Program-made: the position numbers and the translations under genes
Shown: piece after piece, positions 8,423 to 16,162 of the stretch
Position numbering within the stretch: position 1 is the first letter of the stretch
How the letters are laid out: each line of letters opens with the position of its first letter
The notes under the pieces: model-generated
Database searches by the model: none
Told to the model about the DNA's origin: nothing
What the model saw: only the letters and a program-made list of their open reading frames with translations
Assembly (NCBI GenBank): GCA_020637775.1
Contig: JACKJV010000005.1
Span: 196,670 to 260,669, forward strand
DNA length: 64,000 bases
Reading direction: 5' to 3'
Source: Brucellaceae bacterium
GTDB lineage: Bacteria > Pseudomonadota > Alphaproteobacteria > Rhizobiales > Rhizobiaceae

Positions 8423-9394
8423 ATGAAACGATTTGCTTTTATGGCTGCATTCGGGGCCGCACTCGCCATGGCGACCGCGGCAACAGCACAGGTCAAGGTT
8501 TCGCTCGACAGCCCGCCGGATCTGGAAGGATCGGGCAGCTATGTCTGGGCCCATACCTTCAGCGAGCACCTCAATGCCAACGGCATGAAGGCCGAGGAAT
8601 TCCAGCGCGGCGCGCTGGGCAGCGATGCGGAGGTCTTCGATCAGGTCAGCCAGGGCCTTGTCGAGGTGGCGATGGCGCCGCTCAACATCGTCGGATCGCT
8701 GGACAAGCTGATCTTCGGGCTGCGCCTGCCCTATTTCTTCGCCGACATGGAAGAGGTCGACCGCGCGCTTTACGATGGCGGCATGCTGGCGCGCATCAAC
8801 GAGGGCACGACGCCGGGCGGCGTGCGCGTCGGTGCGGTGACCACCGTGGGTCCGGCCACCGGCATCTTCAATACCAAGCGCGACGTGAATTCGCTGGCCG
8901 ACATGGAAGGCCTACGGATGCGCGCGCTGGATGAGAGCCAGATCGAGCTCTACAAGAGCTGGGGTGCATCGGGCACGATCGTGAGCTGGGCGGAAGTGCC
9001 AAATGCGCTGCAGACGGGCGTCGCCGACGGTTACATGAACCCGGCCTTCGTGCCGCTGCTGTTCGGCCATACCGACTTCATCAAGCATTTCACCGACGCT
9101 GCCGTGGCGCCGTCGCTGCGCATCGCGATCATTTCCGAACAGTGGTACGAGGGGCTTTCGGACGCCGACCGCAAGACGGTGGACGATGCCATCGCCGCCG
9201 CCGACAAGGCCAATCGCGACTGGCTCGGCACGCAGTCCGGCGTCATCGACAAGCTGAAGGCGGCCGGTGTGTCGGTGGTCAACCTCTCGGACGCGGCGCG
9301 CGCGGAATTCCGCAAGGCCTCCGAAGCCACCTATGACAGCGGCCTCATCACGCCCGAGCAACTCGCCGAATGGCGCAAGGCCAAGGGCGAATGA
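8423..9394 (+). CDS. dctP: TRAP transporter periplasmic substrate-binding protein DctP
   Basis: 323 residues. I chose the ATG at 8423 because it gives a clean signal peptide (about residues 1-23, ending ATAATAQ) and is preceded by GGGAGA; the longer in-frame start 66 bases upstream would bury the signal peptide. The mature part has DctP features: a basic-aromatic GLRLPYFFADMEEVDRALY region and the segment DMEGLRMRALDESQIELYKSWGA. In that segment a conserved arginine (LRMR) normally binds a carboxylate on the ligand. NALQTGVADGYMNP follows. It delivers the substrate of this operon to DctM/DctQ. A carboxylate-binding arginine fits an amino acid or organic acid ligand. Confidence 0.92.
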   Translation: MKRFAFMAAFGAALAMATAATAQVKVSLDSPPDLEGSGSYVWAHTFSEHLNANGMKAEEFQRGALGSDAEVFDQVSQGLVEVAMAPLNIVGSLDKLIFGLRLPYFFADMEEVDRALYDGGMLARINEGTTPGGVRVGAVTTVGPATGIFNTKRDVNSLADMEGLRMRALDESQIELYKSWGASGTIVSWAEVPNALQTGVADGYMNPAFVPLLFGHTDFIKHFTDAAVAPSLRIAIISEQWYEGLSDADRKTVDDAIAAADKANRDWLGTQSGVIDKLKAAGVSVVNLSDAARAEFRKASEATYDSGLITPEQLAEWRKAKGE

Positions 9395-9954
9395 CGGCGA
9401 TGAACCGCCTTGCAACCGGTCTCGGCCGCCTTTCGGCCGGGATCGACCGCGTGGCCATGGTGCTGGCCGTGGCCGCGCTCTTCGTGATGCTGGGCGCAGC
9501 GCTGTGGCAGACCGTGGCGCGCTACATCTTCGCCTCGCCGCCCATCTGGACGGAGGAACTGGCGCGCCGCGCCATGGTGTGGGCCGGCATGCTGGGCGCC
9601 TCCTGCGCCTTTCGCGCCGGCGCCAACCCGGTGCTGTTTCCCGCCATGCTCGCCATTGGCGGGCGCACAGGCGCCGCACTTGCCCTGTTGCGCGCTGCCG
9701 GCGTGGTGCTGTTCGCCGCACCGGTTCTATGGTTTTCCGTCTTCGCGCCGGGCATGAACATGGCGCGCGGCTTTCTGGGCCGAAGCCTCGGACGGCAGGG
9801 CGAAATGCTCGACATTTCCATGATCTGGTTCACGGCAGCCGTGCCGGTCGCCTTTGCCATCATCATCATTCACCTATTGGCCCTGTCGGCTGCCGGCCTT
9901 GCCGGCCAGCAGGCGGCGGGCGGCGTTCCGACCGGGAGGGAACAAGCAAAATGA
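9391..9954 (+). CDS. dctQ: TRAP transporter small permease DctQ
   Basis: 187 residues with four hydrophobic segments (about 20-45, 58-78, 88-115, 135-165). The typical small-permease motif WTEELARRAMVWAGMLGA follows the first membrane span. I chose the ATG at 9391, which overlaps the dctP stop as ATGA and has AAGGG just upstream; a second ATG nine bases later is also possible. The order dctM-dctP-dctQ is less common than P-Q-M but contains all three parts. It overlaps the next gene by four bases. Confidence 0.9.
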   Translation: MTAMNRLATGLGRLSAGIDRVAMVLAVAALFVMLGAALWQTVARYIFASPPIWTEELARRAMVWAGMLGASCAFRAGANPVLFPAMLAIGGRTGAALALLRAAGVVLFAAPVLWFSVFAPGMNMARGFLGRSLGRQGEMLDISMIWFTAAVPVAFAIIIIHLLALSAAGLAGQQAAGGVPTGREQAK

Positions 9955-11402
9955 AGGTCTTCATCGCCGGCCTGAGCACCGAGACGAATTCGTTTTCACC
10001 GCTGCCCACCGGCACTCTGAGCTTTGACGAAGCGGGCATCCGCCATGGCGACGCGACAGCCCATCCGAAGGAATATTTCACCGCGCCGCTGCACATCTGG
10101 CGCGCGGCGGCAGAAGCGCGCGGCTGGGACGTGGTGGAATCCCTGTCGGCCCATGCCCAGCCTGCCGGTCCGACCGTACGCAAGGTCTACGAGGACTTCC
10201 GCGACGAGATCGTGGCCGACCTGAAGCGCTGCGGCGGGGCGGACATCGTGCTGCTGGCACTGCATGGCGCGATGATCGCCGACGGGTACGACGATTGCGA
10301 GGGTGACCTGATCGCCCATTGCCGCGCGGCCGCGCCGGACGCGGTGATCGGCGGCCTGCTCGATCCGCATTGCCATCTGACCGAAACCATGCTGACACAG
10401 GCAACGCTTCTGGTCGCCTTCAAGGAATATCCGCATATCGACATTCCCGAACGGGCCGAAGACCTGTTCCGTCTGGCCGCCGACACCGCCGCCGGCAAAA
10501 TCCGGCCGGTCATGCGCGATTTCGATTGCCGCATGATCCTTGCCATGCCGACGCCCTCCGGGCCGATGCGCGACTTCGTCGACGCCATGGCCGCGCGCGA
10601 GGGCAAGGACGGCATCCTGTCGCTTTCCATCGCGCATGGCTTTCCCTGGGGGGATCATCCGCGCACCGGCACACGGACCTTCGCCATCATGGACGGAGAC
10701 GAGGCCGGCGCGGCGCAGGTCGCTGAAGAGCTTGGCCGCTCGCTTTACGCGATCCGCCACCAGTTGCTGCCCGACATGGCCGATATCGACCGGGCGCTGG
10801 ACATGGCTGAAGCCGAGCCAAGCGGCCCGGTGGTGCTGGCCGACGTGTCCGACAATGCCGGCGGTGGCGCGCCGTCGGACGCCACGTTTCTGCTGCGCGC
10901 CATGATCGAACGCGGCATGACCTCGGTTGCAACCGGGCTCTACTGGGACCCGGTGGCGGTGCGCATCTGCCGGGAAGCCGGCGAAGGCGCGACCCTGCCG
11001 CTCAGGCTCGGCGGCAAGTGCGGGCCGATGTCGGGCGATCCGCTCGACCTGACCGTCACGGTGCGCAAATGCGCCTCCGGCCTGACACAGCGCTTCGGCA
11101 CCTTGCCCGCGCCGATGGGCGAAGCGGTCTGGATCGAGGCGAACGGCATCGACATCGTCATCAATGACGTGCGCGGCCAGACCTTCCACCCGGAAGCCTT
11201 CGAGCAACTGGGCATCGACCTGTCGAAGCGCCGCTATGTCTGCGTGAAGTCCTCCAACCATTACCAGGCAGGCTTCAACCCGATCGCCGCGCGCGTCATT
11301 CCTGTCGCCACGCCCGGCGCGATCACGCCGGACTATGCCAACATTCCCTATCGCAAGCGGGCACGCGACTACTGGCCCGCAGTGCCGGATCCGCTGTCAT
11401 GA
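9951..11402 (+). CDS. M81-family metallohydrolase (MlrC-like)
   Basis: 483 residues, matching the usual M81/MlrC length. The N-terminal half carries the family's zinc-site segments: an LHGAMIADGYDDCEGDL stretch and LLDPHCHLTETM with the Asp-x-His-x-His spacing. The C-terminal half has VLADVSDNAGGGAPSDATFLL and VKSSNHYQAGFNPIA, both typical of the family. MlrC itself cleaves the linearised toxin microcystin, a peptide with D- and beta-amino acids. Most bacterial relatives have no known substrate and sit beside peptide or TRAP transporters, as here. I chose the ATG at 9951, overlapping the dctQ stop; the frame is open much further upstream but only in the shadow of dctP and dctQ. It probably opens an amide or peptide bond in the imported compound. 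Confidence 0.87.
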   Translation: MKVFIAGLSTETNSFSPLPTGTLSFDEAGIRHGDATAHPKEYFTAPLHIWRAAAEARGWDVVESLSAHAQPAGPTVRKVYEDFRDEIVADLKRCGGADIVLLALHGAMIADGYDDCEGDLIAHCRAAAPDAVIGGLLDPHCHLTETMLTQATLLVAFKEYPHIDIPERAEDLFRLAADTAAGKIRPVMRDFDCRMILAMPTPSGPMRDFVDAMAAREGKDGILSLSIAHGFPWGDHPRTGTRTFAIMDGDEAGAAQVAEELGRSLYAIRHQLLPDMADIDRALDMAEAEPSGPVVLADVSDNAGGGAPSDATFLLRAMIERGMTSVATGLYWDPVAVRICREAGEGATLPLRLGGKCGPMSGDPLDLTVTVRKCASGLTQRFGTLPAPMGEAVWIEANGIDIVINDVRGQTFHPEAFEQLGIDLSKRRYVCVKSSNHYQAGFNPIAARVIPVATPGAITPDYANIPYRKRARDYWPAVPDPLS

Positions 11403-12250
11403 CCAATGCCCTGATTGCCGCGCGCGACGCCTTCGCGCTTGCCCATCCCGAACAGCGCGCCGTGTTCGACGGCCGCGACTGGGGTTTTCGCGACATCGGC
11501 AGCGGCCCCTGCCTGCTGCTCATCCCTGGCACGCTGGGGCGCGGTGACATTTTCTGGCAACAGATCGAGGCGCTTTCGGACCGGCTGCGCATCGTTGCCG
11601 TCTCCTATCCCGACCGTGGCGGCATCGCGGACTGGGCGGACGACCTGTTCGCGCTCCTCGACCGGCTTGGCATCGCGCAAGCCAGCGTGCTCGGCAGTTC
11701 GCTGGGTGGCTATCTGGCGCAGTTCATGGCGGGGACATGGCCCGAGCGCGTGGAGCGGCTCATCGCGGCCAACACGCTGCATTCCGTGGCAGGCCTTGCC
11801 GGGCGCATGCCCTATGCGCTCGACCTGATGGCCGCGCCCATCGACGATCTGCGCGCCGGGTTCGGCAACGGGCTGAATGTCTGGCGCGACACCCATCCGG
11901 ACCAGGGCGACCTGGTCGCGCTGCTGTTGCAGGAGGCCGGCGGGCGCATCCTGGAAGGCGAGTTGCGCGCACGGCTGAACGCGCTGAAGACCGCGCCGGA
12001 GCTGCCGCCGGTGCCGCTGGCGCCGAACCGCATCTTCACTGTCGAGGCCGATGACGACCCGCTGATCCCGCCGGACATGCGCGTGGCGGTGCGCGAACGG
12101 CTGCAACCCGGCACCGCCTATCGCTTCCTGCATGGCGGCCATTTCCCCTATGTCGTGCGGCCGGACCACTACACCTCCATGCTGGCGACGATGATGAACC
12201 TGGAACAGACCGGCCCCGCCTGGGGCGAAGGCAAGGAGCGAACGGCATGA
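11399..12250 (+). CDS. Alpha/beta hydrolase
   Basis: 283 residues with the alpha/beta-hydrolase fold. An oxyanion-region LLLIPGTLGRGDIFW (about 38-52) precedes the nucleophile elbow GSSLGGYL (about 98-105), whose middle serine is the likely nucleophile. An acid candidate is in EADDDPLIP (about 217-225), and a C-terminal histidine lies in LHGGHFPYV. It has no signal peptide and is cytoplasmic. It overlaps the M81 gene and the next gene by four bases each, so it belongs to the imported-compound operon. It may remove an acyl or ester group. No particular substrate can be assigned. Confidence 0.82.
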   Translation: MTNALIAARDAFALAHPEQRAVFDGRDWGFRDIGSGPCLLLIPGTLGRGDIFWQQIEALSDRLRIVAVSYPDRGGIADWADDLFALLDRLGIAQASVLGSSLGGYLAQFMAGTWPERVERLIAANTLHSVAGLAGRMPYALDLMAAPIDDLRAGFGNGLNVWRDTHPDQGDLVALLLQEAGGRILEGELRARLNALKTAPELPPVPLAPNRIFTVEADDDPLIPPDMRVAVRERLQPGTAYRFLHGGHFPYVVRPDHYTSMLATMMNLEQTGPAWGEGKERTA

Positions 12251-13224
12251 TCGTGTTGAGCCATTCGGATGTGGAAGCCCTGCTTTCCATGAAGGACGCC
12301 ATCGCGGTGATCGCGGGCGTGATGCCGCAGGTTTCGGCCGGCAAGGCGGAATTGCCGCTGCGCAGCGTCATTCCCGTGGGCGGGGCGAACCGGATGGGCA
12401 TCATGCCGGGAGCACTTGCCGAAGCGGGCTGCTATGGCATCAAGCTCGTCAGCCTGTTTCCCGGCAATCCGGCCAGGGGCCTGTCTTCCCATCGCGGCGC
12501 CATGGTGCTGTTCGAGGCGGAAACGGGAGAGGCGACCGCCATGATGGATGCCAGCCTTCTGACCGCGGTGCGCACGGCGGCAGCAAGCGGCGTGGCGACG
12601 CGGGCACTGGCCCGCCCGAATTGCGAGACGCTGGCCATTGTCGGTTATGGCGAGCAGGCCGAACACCATCTCGCTGCCATGGCCGAGGTGCGGCCCATCC
12701 GCCGCGTCACCGTTGCAGGCCGTTCGGCGGACAAGGCAGCGGCCTTCTGCGAGCGGGCGGCCTCACGCCATGCGGGCCTGACCTTTTCCTCGACAACCGA
12801 CATCGAGGCTGCCGTGCGCGATGCCGATCTCGTCTGCACGGTCACCGCCTCGCCGGTGCCGGTTCTCAAGGGCGACTGGCTGGCTCCGGGCTGCCATGTC
12901 AACGTCGTGGGATCTTCCATTCCCAGCATGCGCGAGGTGGACGACCGCTTCGTCGAACGGGCCTCGATCTGGGTCGACTACCTGCCCTCGACACTGGCTC
13001 AGGCCGGCGAGATCGTGGACATGATCGCCGCAGGCCGGTTTTCCGCCGATGCGATCCGGGCGGAAATCGGCAATGTGCTGGCCGGCAAGGCGCCAGGGCG
13101 CGCGTCGTCCGACGAGATCACGGCCTACCGCTCGCTCGGCATCGCGGCGCAGGATCTGGCCGCCGCACAATTCGTCGTCAACCGGGCCATCGCACAGGGA
13201 CGCGGGCAGAGCGTTTCGCTGTAG
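12247..13224 (+). CDS. Ornithine cyclodeaminase / mu-crystallin family dehydrogenase
   Basis: 325 residues. Family marks are KLVSLFPGNPARGLSSHRG (about 75-93), an RTAAASGVATRALA helix (about 114-127), and the NAD(P)-binding LAIVGYGEQAEHHLAAM. The usual substrate-arginine and lysine segments are present. The loop that holds the catalytic aspartate in true ornithine cyclodeaminase reads NVVGSSIPSMREVD here, so ornithine deamination is unlikely. Relatives act as ketimine reductases, alanine dehydrogenases or, in the dau system, as DauB, which reductively aminates the keto acid made by a D-amino-acid dehydrogenase. With the DauA-like enzyme in the same operon, a DauB-type job is the best reading. 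It ends the operon; a LysR gene follows after 84 bases. Confidence 0.85.
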   Translation: MIVLSHSDVEALLSMKDAIAVIAGVMPQVSAGKAELPLRSVIPVGGANRMGIMPGALAEAGCYGIKLVSLFPGNPARGLSSHRGAMVLFEAETGEATAMMDASLLTAVRTAAASGVATRALARPNCETLAIVGYGEQAEHHLAAMAEVRPIRRVTVAGRSADKAAAFCERAASRHAGLTFSSTTDIEAAVRDADLVCTVTASPVPVLKGDWLAPGCHVNVVGSSIPSMREVDDRFVERASIWVDYLPSTLAQAGEIVDMIAAGRFSADAIRAEIGNVLAGKAPGRASSDEITAYRSLGIAAQDLAAAQFVVNRAIAQGRGQSVSL

Positions 13225-13308
13225 GACCGGCCAGCCGCCCTTCCCGAACGCGGCCGCAACGGGTATCACCATGCAGATCTTTCTCGGTGAAAACCCGGCA
13301 GCCCGGCC

Positions 13309-14307
13309 ATGCGCGACATCAACATCAAGGCGACTGAATATTTCGAGGCGGTCGCCCGGCTGGGGTCGGTGACCAAGGCCGCCCAGGAACTGGGCGTCTC
13401 GCCATCGGCGGTGTCGCAACAGATCCGCAACCTCGAAAGCCAGTTCGGCGTGCGCCTGTTCCGGCGGGAAAAGCGCAAGCTCATCCTGACGCTGGACGGG
13501 GACCGGCTGTTCCAGACCACGACACAGGCCTTCGCCGCGATCCGCAATGCGCGCAGCTCGATTGCCCGCCAGCGCGAGGTGCGCAACCTCATCATCCGCG
13601 TCAGCCCCAGTTTCGGCGTGCGGTGGCTGGGCCCGCGCATCAACGGGTTCCTGACGGCCAATCCGGACTGGAACATCCGTATCGACGCAACGCCGGATTT
13701 CTCGGCCTTCGAGACGGAGGCCGTCGATTTCGACTTGCGCTATGGCATGGGCGGCTGGGCGGGCCTTGCCGAACGCAGCGTGCTGAACGATCTCGTGCTG
13801 CCGCTGTGCAGCCCCGGCTATCTGGCCGAACTGAAGGCGGTCTCGCCCGATCCGGCCGAACAGATCCGGGCCGCCCGGCTGATCGACAGCGTCAAGTCGC
13901 TTCTGCGCTGGGACCTGTGGCTGGCGCAGAACGACATCGCGGTTCCCGATCTCAACTATCCGCTGCGCTTCGACCGCTCCTCCATGTCCATCGAACTGGC
14001 CAAGCAAGGGGGCGGACTGGCGCTCGACAGCGTGACGCTGTGCCTGCCGGAACTCAGCCGCGGCGAACTGGTGCCGTTCTGCCCGGATATTCCGGTCATC
14101 GATTTTCCGGCCTACTGGATGGTTTGCCCGCCGCGCCACTTCACCCGGCGCATCGTCAACCGCTTCGCCGACTGGCTCAGCCTCCAAAGCGCGGCGCACG
14201 AGACGGAGGCGCGGCGCATGCTGGGGGAATTCGGCTGCCAGTTCCGCAAGGAAACGGCGGACGTGCCTCAGGCCTTGCTGACCGGCTTTCCGGTCAATGC
14301 CTCATAG
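13309..14307 (+). CDS. LysR-family transcriptional regulator, GcvA-like
   Basis: 332 residues. The winged helix-turn-helix covers about 1-65 (TEYFEAVARLGSVTKAAQELGVSPS, with SAVSQQIRNLE as recognition helix). The effector domain (about 88-295) has the GcvA-type RVSPSFGVRWLGPRI strand. The C-terminal extension of about 35 residues overlaps the 3' end of the convergent dehydrogenase gene by 40 bases. It follows the OCD gene on the same strand but could regulate either the TRAP operon or the acid-sugar trio to its right. No clear T-N11-A operator was picked out. Confidence 0.9.
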   Translation: MRDINIKATEYFEAVARLGSVTKAAQELGVSPSAVSQQIRNLESQFGVRLFRREKRKLILTLDGDRLFQTTTQAFAAIRNARSSIARQREVRNLIIRVSPSFGVRWLGPRINGFLTANPDWNIRIDATPDFSAFETEAVDFDLRYGMGGWAGLAERSVLNDLVLPLCSPGYLAELKAVSPDPAEQIRAARLIDSVKSLLRWDLWLAQNDIAVPDLNYPLRFDRSSMSIELAKQGGGLALDSVTLCLPELSRGELVPFCPDIPVIDFPAYWMVCPPRHFTRRIVNRFADWLSLQSAAHETEARRMLGEFGCQFRKETADVPQALLTGFPVNAS

Positions 14308-15158
14308 GCCTTCACCACGGCGCTGTCGTCCTGCTTTCCGTGGCCAAGACCGGATGCGGCCAGCAGCATCTGGTGCGCGGCGGCGGCCAACGGCAGGGGC
14401 GCGGAAACGTCACGGCCCGCCTGCATCACCAGTCCCAGATCCTTGACGAAGATGTCGACGGTGGACGTGACGGACGGCTCATCCTCCATCATGCGCGGCA
14501 CGCGGTCGTCAGCCATCCAGCTTTGCCCCGCGGAGGACGAGACGATCTCGTGCAGCTTGCGCGGATCGCAGCCGGCCCTGGCGCCGAGCGCCATGTATTC
14601 GGCCGCGGCCACGAGATGAACTCCGGCGGCAAGCTGATGCACGACCTTGTAGGTGGAGCCGATACCGGCTTCTCCGCCAAGCCGGTGAACCGTGTTCGCG
14701 ACAGCCGCCAGCAAGGATCCGGCGCGCGCGAAGGCTTCATCAGGCCCCGAGGCCATGACGGTCAGGGTTCCGGCCCGCGCCCCCACCTGCCCGCCCGAAA
14801 CCGGGGCATCGAGCATGTGATGGCCAAGGGCGTTCAGTCTGGCGGCGATGTCACGGGCGTCGGAGGGGGCGATCGTGGAGGAAAGCACGACGGTTGCCGA
14901 TGGCGCCAGCGCATGCGCCGCGCCGCTGTCGAAAAGAACCGTGCGGGCCTGATCCGCATTGACCACCATGACGAGGAGCAGGCCGGCGCCGCTTGCCGCC
15001 CCTGCCGCCGTTTCGGACGGATCGCCGCCAAGGGCGGCGAAGCGCTCGCGGGCCGCCGGGGCGATGTCATAGCCTGTCAACGCAATGCCGGCCTGCAGGA
15101 TATTGCCGGCCATGCCGAGCCCCATGGCGCCAAGGCCGATGATTGCCGTCTTGTCCAT
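14268..15158 (-). CDS. NAD(P)-dependent beta-hydroxyacid dehydrogenase, LtnD-like
   Basis: 296 residues of the 3-hydroxyisobutyrate dehydrogenase superfamily. The Rossmann motif GLGAMGLGMAGN is at 8-19, the substrate loop DAPVSGGQVGA is at about 119-129, and the catalytic lysine is in STYKVVHQLAA (about 169-179). The length and the AAGVHLVAAAEYMALG helix fit the L-threonate dehydrogenase (LtnD) branch, which oxidises C2 of four-carbon acid sugars. It is divergent from the isomerase/kinase pair and its 3' end overlaps the LysR gene by 40 bases. Oxidation of a sugar acid to a keto acid is likely; the exact substrate is open. Confidence 0.85.
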   Translation of the reverse strand: MDKTAIIGLGAMGLGMAGNILQAGIALTGYDIAPAARERFAALGGDPSETAAGAASGAGLLLVMVVNADQARTVLFDSGAAHALAPSATVVLSSTIAPSDARDIAARLNALGHHMLDAPVSGGQVGARAGTLTVMASGPDEAFARAGSLLAAVANTVHRLGGEAGIGSTYKVVHQLAAGVHLVAAAEYMALGARAGCDPRKLHEIVSSSAGQSWMADDRVPRMMEDEPSVTSTVDIFVKDLGLVMQAGRDVSAPLPLAAAAHQMLLAASGLGHGKQDDSAVVKAYEALTGKPVSKA

Positions 15159-15211
15159 GCCGTCTCCTCCCGTGCCAAGAGGTAGCAGGGGTTAAGCCGC
15201 CGCTCCAATGG

Positions 15212-15227
15212 GCAAATGTGCAAAGGT
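15212..15227 (+). repeat. Tandem direct repeat GCAAATGT-GCAAAGGT in divergent promoter
   Basis: Two adjacent 8-base copies differing at one base, in the 178-base gap between the LtnD-like gene and the isomerase gene. The flanks (TTTGTAGAAAATCTTAATATC) are AT-rich and probably include a promoter. Directly repeated half-sites in such a position suggest a regulator site, but none is proven. Confidence 0.35.
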
Positions 15228-15336
15228 TTGTAGAAAATCTTAATATCGACCATGGCTGCGTTTGCCTATCCCTTGCGCCAGCGATCACCGCGTCCGATGC
15301 CAGCACAGTAGCCAGGACGCCGACCGGGAGGACATG

Positions 15337-16152
15337 ATGAGGCTTGGACTGGGCAGCTACGCCTATCGCTGGTCGATCGGCATCAAGGATCAGGTTCCCG
15401 ACCGGCCGATGACGCCCTTCGAGCTATTGGAGGCTGCGGCGGGCTATGGCCTCGACGTGGTGCAATACGCCGACAACATGCCGCTCGACCGGCTCGGCGA
15501 GGGCGACCAGCATCGCCTGCGCGAAACGGCGGCGGCGAACGGCATCGCACTGGAACTGGGGACGCAGAGCTTCAAGGACGAGGAGGTTTCGCTCTATCTG
15601 GAGATCGGCGAAAGGCTGGGTGCGAAAATTCTGCGCGTGGCGCTGGACGCGGGCGATGCGCGCATTCCGGTGCCAGAGCTTGCGGAGCGCCTGAAACCAC
15701 TTCTTGCGAAGGCGCGCGCGGCAGGCATCCGCATCGCCATCGAGAACCATTTCAACTATCCGTCGCCGCGCCTGGTGGACCTGCTGGAAACCGCCGGCGA
15801 CGACACGCTCGGCGTCTGCCTCGATGTCGCCAACTCCATCTGTGCCGGCGAATGGCCGGAAGAAACCGTGCGGCTGCTGGCGCCTCACGCGATCAACCTG
15901 CACCTGAAGGACTATGTCATCACGCCGGACACTTATGGCGTCGGCTTCCAGATTCACGGCGTGCCGCTGGGACAGGGGCGCGCGCCCATCGGGTGGATTC
16001 TCGACCAGCTTGCCCATTGCCCGGCGGACATGTCCGTCATTCTCGAACACTGGCTGCCGATGAACGGCGATGCGGCTGCCGCGCGGGCACAGGAGACGCC
16101 ATGGCTCGACCAGACGGTCGCGGCAGCAAGGACGTTCCTGGCCGGCCGCTGA
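15337..16152 (+). CDS. Sugar-phosphate isomerase/epimerase-like TIM-barrel protein
   Basis: 271 residues with the AP-endonuclease-2 / xylose-isomerase-like TIM-barrel fold. Metal-ligand candidates appear in order at strand ends: E in IRIAIENHFN (about 137-146), D in LGVCLDVANS (about 166-175), H in INLHLKDY (about 196-203) and E in SVILEHWLP (about 232-240). I chose the second of two adjacent ATGs (15337), which is five bases after GGGAGGAC; 15334 is also possible. It is followed ten bases later by the DhaKL kinase. Members of this fold isomerise keto sugars (OtnI/Hyi) or decarboxylate 3-oxo-isoapionate to erythrulose (OiaC). With a sugar-acid dehydrogenase and a ketose kinase as neighbours, either role is possible. 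Confidence 0.78.
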   Translation: MRLGLGSYAYRWSIGIKDQVPDRPMTPFELLEAAAGYGLDVVQYADNMPLDRLGEGDQHRLRETAAANGIALELGTQSFKDEEVSLYLEIGERLGAKILRVALDAGDARIPVPELAERLKPLLAKARAAGIRIAIENHFNYPSPRLVDLLETAGDDTLGVCLDVANSICAGEWPEETVRLLAPHAINLHLKDYVITPDTYGVGFQIHGVPLGQGRAPIGWILDQLAHCPADMSVILEHWLPMNGDAAAARAQETPWLDQTVAAARTFLAGR

Positions 16153-16162
16153 GGAGAAAACC

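Noticed and set aside
9951..11402. Microcystin-degradation gene mlrC proper
   Set aside because: No mlrA, mlrB or mlrD nearby; most M81 proteins are not toxin enzymes.
12247..13224. True ornithine cyclodeaminase
   Set aside because: The catalytic-aspartate loop of that enzyme is replaced by a Ser-rich segment, so a broader mu-crystallin-type dehydrogenase is the safer call.
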